64,000 nt of DNA, from contig NC_092794.1 in the NCBI RefSeq assembly GCF_918797505.1, positions 33,594,122-33,658,121 of the forward strand. Direction: 5' to 3'. Below, in pieces: positions 31,512 through 42,839 of the stretch (its first letter is position 1; each line of letters begins with the position of its first letter). The stretch comes from Bemisia tabaci (taxonomy: Eukaryota; Arthropoda; Insecta; Hemiptera; Aleyrodidae). A model generated the notes under the pieces. It worked only from the letters and a program-made list of their open reading frames with translations. It was not told where the DNA came from and ran no database searches. A program made the position numbers and the translations under genes.

Positions 31512-33002
31512 CCCTGGTAAAAATAAGCCATAAAGGCGATAGAGAAATCTTATGGCCGTCTGTTGGATTTTCTATAGCTTTTGTAGCTGGCGATAGGATT
31601 TTCTTATCGCCCTTATGGCCGGCGATAAAAAGCTCTATCGCCACGAATGGCCGGCGATAGAAGGCTCAATCGCCGGCTATAGCCACGAATGGCCGGCGAT
31701 GGAACGTTCAACCGCCGGCTATAGCCACGAATGGCCGGCGATAGAACGTTCAATCGCCGGTTATAGCCACGAATGGCCAGCGATAGAACGTTCAATCGCC
31801 GGCTATAGCCACGTATGGCTGGCGAGAGAAAGTTCTACAGCCGGCGATAGAAAGTTCTACAGCCGGCGATAGAAAGTTCTACAGCCAGCGATAGCCACGA
31901 ATGGCCGCGATAGAACGTTCTGCAGCCGGCGTTAGCCGTGAATAGTCAGCGATAGGACATTCAATAGCTGGCCACTTGTGGATAACGGCAATAACCATCC
32001 GCTGCCAAAACAGCCATCTGTAGCCGGCAACAGAATGTTCAGTATCCGGCGATTGGAAATACGCGTGTGCACGAGGGGCAATTAAAAAAGTAATTTTTTT
32101 CGAAAATCATCATAAGCGCCAGTGAATCTATCCTGGTTTCTTTTCTAAAAATATTTTTCTTCAATTTTTTCTCAATAATTCTTACTTTTCCAAAATTTGA
32201 TTTGATTTTGATTTTTTTTTATTTGAATCGGCCATATACACTGTTAAAAATCGTTGATTCCGTCCAACGGAAAATCCGGATTGAGAATGAACAGGGGAGT
32301 GAGATTCAGCGCATAGGTGCTGAGATGTGTCGCATGAGTGCGCAAAGTACTCCGCACCGGAGCTTCAGTTGGGCCCTAAGTCACGCGCACCTAGGCTATC
32401 TCTCTCTCTCGCACTAGCGCTATATACTGTCTCTTCTTCCCTTTAGGCCTACCAATCCAATGATGAAAATGAAAAATTTAAAGTTTAAATAAGTAAAATA
32501 ATAGAATAGAATAGTGGAAATAATATAGTAGCAGAAATAATAGAATTACAGAGACAACAGAAGAGAAATCAAATAAAGTAAATTAAATATATGATAAAAT
32601 GAAGTCAAAGACTAAATTGAAGTAAAAAATTAGAGGGAGCAAGGAGATGAAGGAAAAAAAATGAGGGGAAGAAAAAATAAAGTATAAGGGAAGAAACTAA
32701 ATGAGGTTAAAGAATAGAATGAATTTAAAAAGTAAACATGATGAAGTATTAAAATAAATTACAGTAAAAAATAAAACAAAATAAGGGAATAAGAAGTAAA
32801 TAATTTAAGAAAAAAAATGAAGTACTTAAAAAAATAAAAAAGAGTGAAGAAAAAAATAGAGTCAGCAAGGAAATAAATCAAGTAAAACGATAAAATAAAT
32901 TTAAAAAATATAGTAAAGTAAAAAGTAAAATAAATACACGGACAAATCCAAGCAGATTGAAAATATCCTAGTTTCCCGTTCAAATCGACGTTAAATATCG
33001 GT
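31512..33002 (+). mobile_element. Truncated CCCTGGTAAAAATAAGCC element
   Basis: Starts CCCTGGTAAAAATAAGCCAT and is nearly identical to 34110-35650, but stops at CGTTAAATATCGGT without the far end. Inserted into the polymerase remnant of the right arm. Comparison with the left arm (ATACCCTGTATC) is compatible with a 2-bp CC duplication. Body: 42-bp tandem repeats, TTTTCTAAAAATAT, ACTGTTAAAAATCG module, ~500 bp A/G-rich. Confidence 0.8.
31641..31830 (+). repeat. 42-bp tandem repeat (CCACGAATGGCCGGCGATAG)
   Basis: CCACGAATGG starts at 31641, 31683, 31725, 31767 and 31809, a period of exactly 42 bp. Being divisible by three, it gives long open frames on both strands (14-residue units such as HEWPAIERSIAGYS) without any sign of being coding. 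The same array is at 34239-34430. Confidence 0.9.
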
Positions 33003-33210
33003 CCTGTATCTTCTTCAACACCCACCAGGATCCGTTCATGTGAAAATCGAATGACTCTTTATTGATCTTGACCCTGATCTTTTCATAATACTCGTCCAGA
33101 TCCGTTGACGCAAAAATAGCTTCGTTTTTAGTCTTAAAATTTTTTTTTTCAACTGCATTCCTTCCTGTCCCTATCATCAGCTTGTTCATGTTCACCGTAA
33201 TGCGCAATGC
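33003..33210 (-). pseudogene. Maverick/Polinton-like fragment, right arm
   Basis: MNKLMIGTGRNAVEKKNFK then NEAIFASTDLDEYYEKIRVK and WVLKKIQ on the minus strand, followed directly by the element end. It is the uninterrupted version of the site that holds the copia element in the left arm. Confidence 0.5.
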
Positions 33211-33419
33211 TACGCAAGTAGTCAGGACCTTTTATGAGTCTTTTTGCAACTCGACACTTAACCTGGCGATGCGCGTCCAAAATTTGAGCATTTTTGATTT
33301 CTCATAGTCATCACACCATTCAATCTCGTGGCTTCTCGTATGAAAATTAAACTTCTTGGAAGCCTAGTGGAGTGAATCATAAGTCATAAAATCCTAAGGA
33401 AATATGAGAAAAATCATTC

Positions 33420-33692
33420 TCACGATTTTGGGGCTTCAAAACATGGTTTTTTATCCATCTCTACATGGATCTTCGCATCACCCTTTTTGTCTTTACTAGG
33501 GTTATGATCCGCTTCTGTGGTTTCCTTTATCTCAAGTTCTTCATGAAGTTCTGATTTTGACTCACAATCAAATGCATCAGTTCCCTCTTGAGTTCTCAGT
33601 TCTGATTTTGACGGGGACCGTAAAGCAATGTACCTACTGAAGCTTTTCAATACCGTTCTTCGCAACTGGAGGGTTCCCGCTTTGAAATTCAT
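33420..33692 (-). CDS. Unrecognised 90-codon ORF
   Basis: Lys/Glu-rich product (KSELRTQEGTDAFDCESKSE, EIKETTEADHNPSKDKK). Composition is unlike the AT-rich background and would fit an exon or a piece of one, but I recognise no family, signal peptide or flanking splice sites. It lies in the block that is present only in the right palindrome arm. It could equally be a remnant of a mobile element. Confidence 0.25.
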   Translation of the reverse strand: MNFKAGTLQLRRTVLKSFSRYIALRSPSKSELRTQEGTDAFDCESKSELHEELEIKETTEADHNPSKDKKGDAKIHVEMDKKPCFEAPKS

Positions 33693-33699
33693 CGTCTTT

Positions 33700-34109
33700 T
33701 AGGCTTGATAAAATTTTTTGAGGCTTCCGGTGGTCTCATTGCATTCATATTTGAAAAGTAGCGGGTGTGTTGCCGTCAAAAATCGTGTAGGACGCATCGT
33801 TTTCCAGATATCGAGCAAAAACCATCGATTATTGATATTTTACCTTTATATCTGACGTAAAGTATCGAAATCATCGATCATCAACATTCTCATATGAAGT
33901 TGTGGTAAGTACCTAATCGAAATCATCGAGTATTGTTTCCATTTAAAATGGACCACTTAAAACAAAACCAAATGCATTCCCATTTAAAATGGACCACTAG
34001 ACATGGTACGAATTTAAGCATTCTGATACGTGTTTCTTAACCATAACTTCACGGAGAACACGATTCACGCAACTAAATTACTGAAACCAACTCCTAACGA
34101 AGATATTAA
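33700..34109. repeat. ATCGAGCAAAAACCATCGAT-type dispersed repeat, copy 1
   Basis: GACGCATCGTTTTCCAGATATCGAGC with AAATCATCGATCATCAACAT downstream. The same order recurs at 37150-37230 and 37680-37900. No coding sequence. Confidence 0.6.
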
Positions 34110-34238
34110 CCCTGGTAAAAATAAGCCATAAAGGCGATAGAGAAATCTTATGGCCGGCTGTAGGATTTTCTATAGCTTTTATAGCTGGCGATAGGATTTT
34201 CTTGTCGCCCTTATGGCCGGCGATAAGAAGCTCTATCG

Positions 34239-34430
34239 CCACGAATGGCCGGCGATAGAAGGCTCAATCGCCGGCTATAGCCACGAATGGCCGGCGATGG
34301 AACGTTCAACCGCCGGCTATAGCCACGAATGGCCGGCGATAGAACGTTCAATCGCCGGTTATAGCCACGAATGGCCAGCGATAGAACGTTCAATCGCCGG
34401 CTATAGCCACGTATGGCTGGCGAGAGAAAG
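34239..34430 (+). repeat. 42-bp tandem repeat, second array
   Basis: Same unit and phase as at 31641. The open frame 34213-34521 is a product of the period, not a recognised gene. Confidence 0.85.
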
Positions 34431-35674
34431 TTCTACAGCCGGCGATAGAAAGTTCTACAGCCAGCGACAGCCACGAATGGCCGCGATAGAACGTTCTGCA
34501 GCCGGCGTTAGCCGTGAATAGTCAGCGATAGGACATTCAATAGCTGGCCACTTGTGGATAACGGCAATAACCATCCGCTGCCAAAACAGCCATCTGTAGC
34601 CGGCAACAGAATGTTCAGTATCCGGCGATTGGAAATACGCGTGTGCACGAGGGGCAATTAAAAAAGTAATTTTTTTCGAAAATCATCATAAGCGCCAGTG
34701 AATCTATCCTGGTTTCTTTTCTAAAAATATTTTTCTTCAATTTTTTCTCAATAATTCTTACTTTTCCAAAATTTGATTTGATTTTGATTTTTTTTTATTT
34801 GAATCGGCCATATACACTGTTAAAAATCGTTGATTCCGTCCAACGGAAAATCCGGATTGAGAATGAACAGGGGAGTGAGATTCAGCGCATAGGTGCTGAG
34901 ATGTGTCGCATGAGTGCGCAAAGCACTCCGCACCGGAGCTTCAGTTGGGCCCTAAGTCACGCGCACCTAGGCTATCTCTCTCTCGCACTAGCGCTATATA
35001 CTGTCTCTTCTTCCCTTTAGGCCTACCAATCCAACGATGAAAATGAAAAATTTAAAGAGAAAAAATAAAAATAAGTAATAAGTAAATAATAGAATAGAAT
35101 AGTGGAAATAATAGAGTAGCAGAAATAATAGAATTACAGAGACAACAGAAGAGAAATCAAATAAAGTAAATTAAATATATGATAAAATGAAGTCAAAGAC
35201 TAAATTGAAGTAAAAAATTAGAGGGAGCAAGGAGATGAAGTAAAAAAATGAGGTGAAGAAAAAATAAAGTATAAGGGAAGAAACTAAATGAGGTTAAAGA
35301 ATAGAATGAATTTAAAAAGTAAACATGATGAAGTATTAAAATAAATTACAGTAAAAAATAAAACAAAATAAGGGAATAAGAAGTAAATAATTTAAGAAAA
35401 AAAATTAAGTACTTGAAAAAATAAAACAAAATAAGGGAATAAGAAGTAAATAATTTAAGAAAAAAAATGAAGTACTTGAAAAAATAAAATAGAGTGAAGA
35501 AAAAAATAGAGTCAGCAAGGAAATAAATCAAGTAAAACGATAAAATAAATTTAAAAAATATAGTAAAGTAAAAAGTAAAATAAATACACGGACAAATCCA
35601 GGCAGATTGAAAATATCCTAGTTTCCCGTTCCAATCGACGTTAAATATCGGTTTTGCGTCACATAAAGGCAGCA

Positions 35675-35745
35675 TCTGGTATAGCTTAATGGTTAGGGTC
35701 TTCGGTTTGTGTTAGGCAGGTCCCGGGTTCAATCCCTAAGGTAGG
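35675..35745 (+). pseudogene. tRNA-like Pol III module
   Basis: A-box-like TAGCTTAATGG (35682-35692), anticodon-arm-like spacing, B-box-like GGTTCAATCCC (35726-35736). Same module as 18690 (minus) and 58566. Confidence 0.65.
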
Positions 35746-35880
35746 TAAAAATTTCTAATCTTCAAAATCGGGTAAATTACATCCCAGTAGTTTCATTATT
35801 CTTATTTTTCATGGTTTCAAAATTTATTTCCACAATTAACCCTTTTCCACCATCCCCTAGCTGCGAACCCCTAAATTTTC

Positions 35881-35940
35881 TATAGCCGGCGATTGAGAAT
35901 TCCTACAGCCAGCCATAGGAATTCTCAATCGCCGGCTATA
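35881..35940. repeat. Perfect 24-bp hairpin, 12-nt loop
   Basis: TATAGCCGGCGATTGAGAAT continuing to 35904 is exactly complementary to 35917-35940. Sits inside the right subterminal part of the CCCTGGTAAAAAT element and is made of its CCGGCGATTG word. Confidence 0.9.
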
Positions 35941-36037
35941 GAAAATTCCTATCGCCAAAAGGCCATGTTTCAATTTACCATAGGATTTTTCCTATGACCG
36001 GGCTATAGGTAATTTGTATGGCTTATTTTTACCAGGG

Positions 36038-38517
36038 AAAGTTTTCATTTAACATTGGTTACGGGGAATTTGAACTGCTCGAAACTCAAAGCTCTACGAC
36101 AATCAAATCGAGCACTACAACGCTTTCAGCAAGCTTCTCAATCGAGCAATAAGTATTCATTTCCCATCATGTGTTGTTCAAATTGTAAACAATTTGCTAT
36201 AGCTATGATCCAAAGTGTCAAGATTTTTATATCGCAAAAACTGTTGTGATAACGTTTAGCGTGTGATGTGAATCACGCGGAGCATTGAGCTTTCATGAGC
36301 GGGTAGTTTAAATTTACACAGCAAGAATCATATTTCGGTAATTTTCGGTGTGCGCATCATGGTTCACGTAAAATTTTGGCTAAGAAACTCGTCTGGTGGT
36401 CCATTACGATAAATATTCGCAATCATCAACTGACTAGATTTTCCATTTAATGTTACGGTGAAGAATCGAAATAATTGACCATCGATGTATTCCTATTAAA
36501 AACTATGGTAATGAATCGAAATAATTGAATACTGATGTATTCCTATTTAAAACTAGAGTACCTTTATAGCGAGAGTATGGACAGATCGCCTCATGGAGGG
36601 TTTTGGGCCCAAAAGTGTAGCCACCCTTCTAACCAACTTCTAACGCCTGAAATTTCACTGCCAGTCTGTAGATTCCAATTCTAACCAATATGGCCAAGAA
36701 TGTACATAAACGAGCGTTCTTCCGCAAAAAATGAGTAAATTTATGCAAAAGTAAGTCAAATATATGCTTTATAAACGATGATTCGTAACAATAGTATTAG
36801 TAAAACGCCCTGGATGATTGAAATTCGTAGGTTGGCTGCATTTTTGGGCCCTAACTTCATTCGCTTAGGCATCGGTGAAGGCCTGATGGATTTTCGGAGT
36901 TTCACATCTGTCTATTCTCTCGCTATACACAGGTACTCTATTTAAAACGATGGTAAATTATCGAGTGTGAAGTAATTTGGACCCGAATATCGATCTTTTA
37001 CCCAACCTTAAATGTTAGATCGAACGGTCCATCGCAGGTTACAACACGTCCCTGAAAGCAATACGGTGGATCCCATAAGATTATTATTGATTGATTGATT
37101 TTATGCTTCCTAACTGTTTTGGAGGCTTCCCATTGATCTCATTGAATTTATAATCGAAATGTAACGGATTGGTTTCGTCAAAAAATCGTCTAGGACGCAC
37201 CGTTCTCGAGATATCGAGCAAAAATAATTGACACTCCTATTCAACACGCTATTCCATGTGGTGTTTGGGTGTCGCAGAGCGTCAGAGTGCGTTGTAGGAG
37301 AGACCATTCATGTTATGTTATTACAAACACTACCGCATAACCAATACAAATTTCACTTGTACAGTACCAAATATCGAGCGAACTCCAATTGTCCATAATG
37401 GATTAATTGATTTTAGGCTTGCTAATTGGATGTATTCCTATCAAACGAAACTAAGAGCTAATTTGAGTTCCTTTTGAGGAATTTAGAATCCGGGATAGCG
37501 CGTTCTGTCAAACGGACCTAAACGCTATGGAAAAGCATTGCGAGTGCAGGACGGAATAAGCCGGACGCCGGATTCCGCTGCCAATCCAAGCCCCTGTACC
37601 TTCCTCACCCTATAACGCTTAGGTCCGTTTGATAGAAATACGTCCAATTGTTATGAAGGCTTCCCGGTGGTCTCATTGCATTCATAATTGAGGGGTAGCG
37701 GATGGCAAATAAGCCTTCGGTGCATTTGGTGCCGTCAAAATTCGTCAAAGACGCACCGTTTTCGAGATATCGAGCAATAACCATCGATTATTTATTGATT
37801 TTCCATTTAAATCTATGGTAAAGTATCAAAATCATCAACCAACAACATTCTCATATAAAGTTGTGGTAAATAATCGAAATCATCAACTTTCGTTACAAAA
37901 ACCAATGTCATACTGTCAAGTATCACCGGTAATTCAATCAGTAGCAATTATGTTGCATAACCTACAAGTTGAAGGGTAAAATAAACCATTCCATAACCTG
38001 CAGATTGAAGGGGCTACATGCAATACCTCGTATTATTAGAATTGTATAACCCGCATATTGAAGGAGTAACATTACTCTGCCATTTCGTTGAACAATTTTT
38101 ACAACGTTGCCTTATAGTACAATATCCGCCATACAGCATTGTAATTTAATTCGTTTTTTTTTTTATGTAAAAAAAAAATCATCACTTCAAAGGAGCATTT
38201 TCTATGACCCCGGGCTATCCGCAATGAAATTTTACGTTTTTCTGATTCCCTTGATCTGTAGAAACTAAAACCAGACATCCCATCGTTGTGCGATCCACGA
38301 ACAGACGGCTAGTTCACGATGAACTTTGAACTCTGGACGGAGCGAGGACCGCAATTTACGAAGGCCACGAAGAAAACCGCGTATACACATAAGATAGGTA
38401 TGAGTCATGAATGTGTTTTTACCATCAGGCATACAACCGGTTAATAGTAAAAGTCAAGAATCCATTTATTCAAACAAGCATAAAAACTCGTATATACATA
38501 TAGGATACGCATGCGAC
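36038..38517. repeat. Repeat-rich block without genes
   Basis: Contains two more copies of the TTCGAGATATCGAGC / AAATCATCAA repeat (37150-37230, 37680-37900). It also has TTGCATAACC...GATTGAAGGGG...ACATGCAATAC units at 37950-38060, related to 39340-39430 and 19780-19840. A short RTE-like scrap, GGGTGTCGCAGAGCG, is at 37268-37282. No convincing ORF. Confidence 0.55.
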
Positions 38518-39548
38518 TTAGGTAAAAGTTGGATTTTCTCGAAAACGAAAAGTCGTATCAAAATTCGGTCTGAACAGTTTTCCGATCTTCGATAGTGTAA
38601 AAGAATCGTATCGGGCTGGGGTGGATTGGAGGAGGGTAATTTTCCGAAAATATTTTCCAGCGTAGGACTTAGAAAATTTTTTAATATCCCGAATCAGACC
38701 CTCCTCTCCAGTCACCGATTCCAGCCCCATCCTGGAGGCTATGGTCTATTGATCCCGAAAATTTTACAAGTTTTCGATTCATCAAACTGAAATTGCAATA
38801 TACAATCCCAGTTGCTTATTCCAAAACACAAGGTTCAGATCCACATCTCCAAGCGCACACCACTAAAAATTGAAATTCCCGGATCAGACGCTACTCTGCA
38901 GTCACTGATACCAGTCCCATCCTGGAGGATATGGTCTATGCGACTTGGGTAAAAGTTGGATTTTCTCGAAAACTAAAAGTCGTATCAAAATTCGGTCCGT
39001 ACAGTTTTCCGATCTTCGATAATGGAACAAAATCGCATCGGTCCGCTCCGGATCGGAGGAGGGTAATTTTCCGAAATTTTTTTAATTTCCCGAATCAGAC
39101 CCTACTCTCCAGTCTCCGATACCAGGCCCATACTGGAGGATATGGTCTATTGATCCCGAAGATTTTACAAGTCCATAAATCCGAATATTTTGCACAATCT
39201 GACAACATTGTATCGAAAAATTAACTAACTTCTCGAACCATCTAGCAACACTGTAAAATGCGATGTTGCAAAATGTCACCCATAATTAAATCATTTATTT
39301 AAGTTCACCGTCCGGCAACGTTGTAACCGCCATCTTTAAGAATACACCATTGCATAACCCGCAGATTGAAGGGGCTTCATTACACTATTGCATAACCCGC
39401 ATATTGTAGGGGCAACATGCAATACTTTTACTTTTACAGCGTTGCCATATTGAATAATAATCGCCGCGCAACACTGTAATTTAATTCGTATTTTTCTGCG
39501 CAATTTGGCTAAAATCTTTTGCGCTCAAGTCGGCATTTTCACCCTACT

Positions 39549-39899
39549 AAACGCGTCTATCTAAATTTTGCAAGATAGGTTCAAGATGGCGGCTGAATAT
39601 GGACCGGTCCGTTGTTGGGCGAGAAGCGTTCCGAATACCGTAAAGCCGTAACGTGATTGGCTAGTAAAGACCAGTCACGTGACGTCCTTACCAGTTTGCG
39701 AAGAAGGCCGCGATATTCCAATTTTAGCTACATGTAAGGACCGGGAACGATATTGAAGTTGGAACACGTTTCAACTTAATTGCAACAAGTTCCAACAATG
39801 AAAGCTCCTTCGGGGGAAAGAGTAGGTAACTTGCACGTCAATCTAACAGTTGCTAGAATTCAACGATTTTGTTGCAAGTTGTTGCAACCTCTGCTTCTT
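39549..39899. other. Gap with no recognised gene
   Basis: Unique-looking sequence beyond the palindrome; an AAGATGGCGGC word is at about 39582. Contains TTGCAACAAGTTCCAAC-like words at 39760-39890. Confidence 0.35.
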
Positions 39900-41203
39900 G
39901 GTCAAGGGGGGTGGCGGCAACGTTACCGGCAATACTGACGCGGCTATATTTTTTAAAAAAAAACCTTGTCACACAATTTTTAAAATATTGCCAAATAATA
40001 CTGAGATAGAAATATTCGTGTTATATTTTTTACAAGGTTGACAAAACATTCTCTGTTTTGCGATAAGTTAACGGTAGTAGGCGATGTGGTCATGTGTGGT
40101 CAGTATGGTCATGTGCAACGGATGCCAGATGAAAGGTTGCCTAAGAAGGTTCTGGATTGGGTCCCCCCTGGCAGAAAGCGTGGAGGACGCCCTGCCAAAT
40201 CGTGGATTGAGGGAATAAGACAGGAAATGAGGAGATACGATCTGCCGGAGGAGCTCTGGCAGGATCGCTATCAGTGTTGCTTGGGTGTCGCAGAGCGCAC
40301 AGAAGCGCTATACGAGCGACTTGTTAGTTAGAACAAAACATTGCTGAACAATATTTGTTGCGATGTTTATTAAAAACATTGAGAAAACATTGATCAACAA
40401 TGTTTTTGCTAATATTTTGTAGCAATATTGTATTCACATATTTTTCTTATATTACATGACAATGTAAACAGACAATATTTTATAAATATTCCAAGACATA
40501 TGGCGACTACTTTTTTAGGAACCTAACTGGCAATTCATGCGAAAATCGAAATACAGTGGCTGTGTGTGAAATATGTGCTTATTATGTTTTTTCAGTTATT
40601 TTACTTCAGTCATTGATTCTGACTTAAAAATTGACTATAATTTTTCATTTGGATAGTTAAAAATTGTTGTAAAACCAATTTAAGCCTTGTGAAAATAATT
40701 TTGTTTAAACAAAAACGTACGTACCTATGTGTTTTAAATGACAGTCAGGAGGCGAAAGAGTGAACAACCTGGCGTCAAGCATTTTCAAAATGAAAGCGTG
40801 CATCAAATGAAAGTGTCTCAAATGGGGTCTTGGCACGAAATGTGAAAAGTGTAACTATATTGTCACTCTTCACATTGCGCGCCATGGCCGCATTTGGGAA
40901 GCTTCAATTTGGATGTTCCATCTAGTTGCCAGAGATTTTTTCTCGTAACATTGCCGGCCAACATTTTTTAGTAACTTTTCCGGCTTTATGCGGTTAACAT
41001 TGCAGAGCAACGTGATCATAATATTCTGGGAACATTTTGCAAGCAAAATTGCAGGGCAATATTCTGTCAATGTTTGGGGCAATATTGACTCGGGTAGCAA
41101 ATATAATATTGTGTCAACGAAGTAGCAACGTTGACGTTTGACGTTGCCGCCACTCAACGCCGTTGCCGTGGCAATGTTGTGACAACGTTGTTTGCCGGGC
41201 GGG
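39900..41203. mobile_element. Relative of the CCCGCCCGGCAA element, left end unclear
   Basis: The right end reads ACAACGTTGTTTGCCGGGCGGG (to 41203), matching the terminus of 27046-28589. AACGTTG and AATATT words fill 40920-41190, and similar words occur at 39905-40000 and 40335-40480. No CCCGCCCGGCAA was found on the left, so it is truncated or rearranged. It carries an RTE-like 3' coding fragment. Confidence 0.65.
40050..40331 (+). pseudogene. RTE-type LINE C-terminal fragment
   Basis: Reads YGHVQRMPDERLPKKVLDW, then PPGRKRGGRPAKSWIEGI, EELWQDRYQCCLGVAERT. This matches the conserved tail found after the RT in RTE-like non-LTR elements (GHV-x-RM ... RLPK ... GRxKRGRPxxxW). No RT domain upstream. 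The whole fragment lies between AACGTTG-word regions of a TIR element, so it was probably captured or inserted there. Confidence 0.7.
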
Positions 41204-42261
41204 TTGTCTGCTGAGGGATACTCTCCGTTTCCTATGACTTGCAAAAAGTTGGCAGATTCTTCGGCAAAGTTCTCATATTTTAGGTCAATCTTATTCTATA
41301 GAATCAACGTGACCAGTGGGACAGAAATTGTTATTATGTTGGACCAATGTCTGACGGAACGTGAACGGCTGACCGCAGGCAAAATAAACACATCCCAACA
41401 AGTTGAAGTGTATGCAAAATGAAAGTTCAAAAATAAAGAATTTACGAAAAATGGACTACGAAAATGATGAATGATGATGGATGGATATACGAAAAATAAA
41501 TGACAATAATAACAGCCTACTGCTGGAAAGTGCAGTTGGTGATAACCGATAAAAGTTGGCAATGATCCCCCTCCCATCATCAAAAACCAAATCAAAGCGC
41601 CGCCATTTTTGGGCCCTAAGTCCTCCATGGGCTCAGTGTCCATACTCTGCTTGTGAAGGTACTCTAGTAGAGACGTATTCGGCTAAAAGAAACAACGGTT
41701 TTTGGTGAGACCAAAAATTAACCAAAAACTGGACTCTTCATGGTTTCGTTGTTGGTCACAGGAATCCATGCTACAGCATAGGCAAACAGGCAGATCGCTT
41801 TTAAAGTCATAGAGAAATAAAGTTCCCATGACAATAGGTAACGCTCGCCATTTTTCGGGTGATAGGTATAGTACCTTGAAACCTGACATGGACAAGTCAA
41901 TCAAAAATGGACCCAATAGTCGGTAACTATCCTTTCACCATGCTACCGAAGAGGTGTTGACAGTTCACGCTACAGTCATGGGTGCTTAAAACAAAAATAC
42001 GCATTATAAGGGGAGAAAACAAAGTTATTTGGTCCTTTTAAGAGTTCTTCTGTTTGGAACTAGTCTTGTTATAACTGTCAGGAAAGGAGCTGTAGACGCA
42101 TTTCGGGTCTAGTTTTACCCATCATCAGCACAGCGCACCTTCTGATTTTCCGCTTCAAATCCTGGATAGGTCGTAAAAATAACCGCGCAGAGGTTTGGTA
42201 AGCGGCTGCGGCGGCAAGTGAACCGCTGCGATAGCTCTGACGTAATAATACCGTCATTCCT
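41204..42261. other. Gap with no recognised feature
   Basis: About 1 kb of ordinary-looking sequence with short ORFs (41296-41643 and 41683-41916, minus) that I cannot relate to any family. It may be intron or intergenic DNA of the adjacent minus-strand candidate gene. Confidence 0.35.
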
Positions 42262-42597
42262 CTAATCTGAGAGGTGATTTAGGTATATCTCCTCTCGCTC
42301 ATTCTCCGTAGTATGGGGGAAAAGGACCATGTACGATGAGAGAGAGGAATTACCAGGAAAAGAGGCAGCAACAAAATGATGCGTACCGCTGTTTGTGCCC
42401 AGAAGGAATGACTTGATCTCATTGAAGCTCTCCTCGTCGGTGGGCAAGCCAAGTGAGGTCTCCTCTTCGGGCTGTCCCTGCCTGCTTAGGAGATTTTGGA
42501 GCACTTCTTCGTCTGATGGCAATTTGCTATCCTCAAACGTTGCTTCAGACAACACGTTCGGCAGCCATGTGAACAACGCTACCAGAAATGACCTCAT
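42262..42597 (-). CDS. Candidate host exon: small secreted acidic protein
   Basis: The frame from 42597 begins MRSFLVALFTWLPNVLSEA, a good signal peptide (basic n-region, hydrophobic core, small residues before a likely cut), followed by acidic sequence (EDSKLPSDEEVLQNLLS, PEEETSLGLPTDEESF). Directly upstream on this strand is TATGTTTCAG, a strong 3' splice site, so the ATG would be the first base of an exon. A possible donor (CTG/GTAATT) lies at 42354/42353, after HHFVAASFP; beyond it the frame runs open to a stop at 42262. Not similar to any element in the window. Family unknown; it could be a peptide precursor or secreted effector, which is inference. Confidence 0.45.
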   Translation of the reverse strand: MRSFLVALFTWLPNVLSEATFEDSKLPSDEEVLQNLLSRQGQPEEETSLGLPTDEESFNEIKSFLLGTNSGTHHFVAASFPGNSSLSSYMVLFPHTTENEREEIYLNHLSD

Positions 42598-42606
42598 CTG
42601 AAACAT

Positions 42607-42839
42607 AGAACGTCACGTGGTCTGAAAATCTTCTCTTTGTAAAAAAAGTTATCAAGGGCGTGTCACTGTTTGAAAAAAAAGACATAAAAATTTCGATTTC
42701 TGGAAAAAAACAAATTTTTCGTATTTCTCAATAACATTCATGGATTTTTGGACAGTTTGAAATGAAAAGCTTGCGTAATCAAGTACGTTCCATACTTTTT
42801 CTTGGACCTAGTTGATTCTTCATGAATGTCAACATTATT
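42607..42839. other. Possible intron/intergenic stretch
   Basis: AT-rich, nothing recognised. Confidence 0.3.

Larger units (their letters stand above)
34110..36037 (+). mobile_element. Complete CCCTGGTAAAAATAAGCC element
   Basis: Inverted termini CCCTGGTAAAAATAAGCCAT (34110) and ATGGCTTATTTTTACCAGGG (36037), flanked by AA on both sides (34108-34109, 36038-36039). Contents in order: CGATAG/CTATCG words, 42-bp tandem array, ACTGTTAAAAATCG module (34818), ~500 bp A/G-rich tract, tRNA-like module (35680-35740), perfect 24-bp hairpin (35881-35940), more GCTATAG words. No transposase ORF. It shares its outermost 13 bp with the foldback elements at 1675 and 56743, although the inner sequence differs. 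Confidence 0.85.
30406..39548 (-). repeat. Right arm of ~20-kb palindrome
   Basis: Inverted copy of 19653-29540. Homologous segments: 30406-31511 (mariner, copia, start of polymerase remnant), 33003-33400 (polymerase remnant), 38518-39548 (outer repeats). Interrupted by a truncated CCCTGGTAAAAAT element (31512-33002) and a 5.1-kb block (33400-38518) absent from the left arm. Confidence 0.85.

Noticed and set aside
31641..31830. CRISPR-like array
   Set aside because: Contiguous tandem repeat without unique spacers, in eukaryotic DNA.
31615..31872. 85-codon ORF of 14-residue repeats (and 34213-34521; minus-strand twins)
   Set aside because: Open only because the 42-bp tandem unit is divisible by three; long frames exist on both strands.
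19653..39548. Palindrome as pure assembly artefact
   Set aside because: Arms carry different, cleanly bounded insertions with target duplications and point differences, which a simple misjoin would not give; long-read confirmation is still needed.
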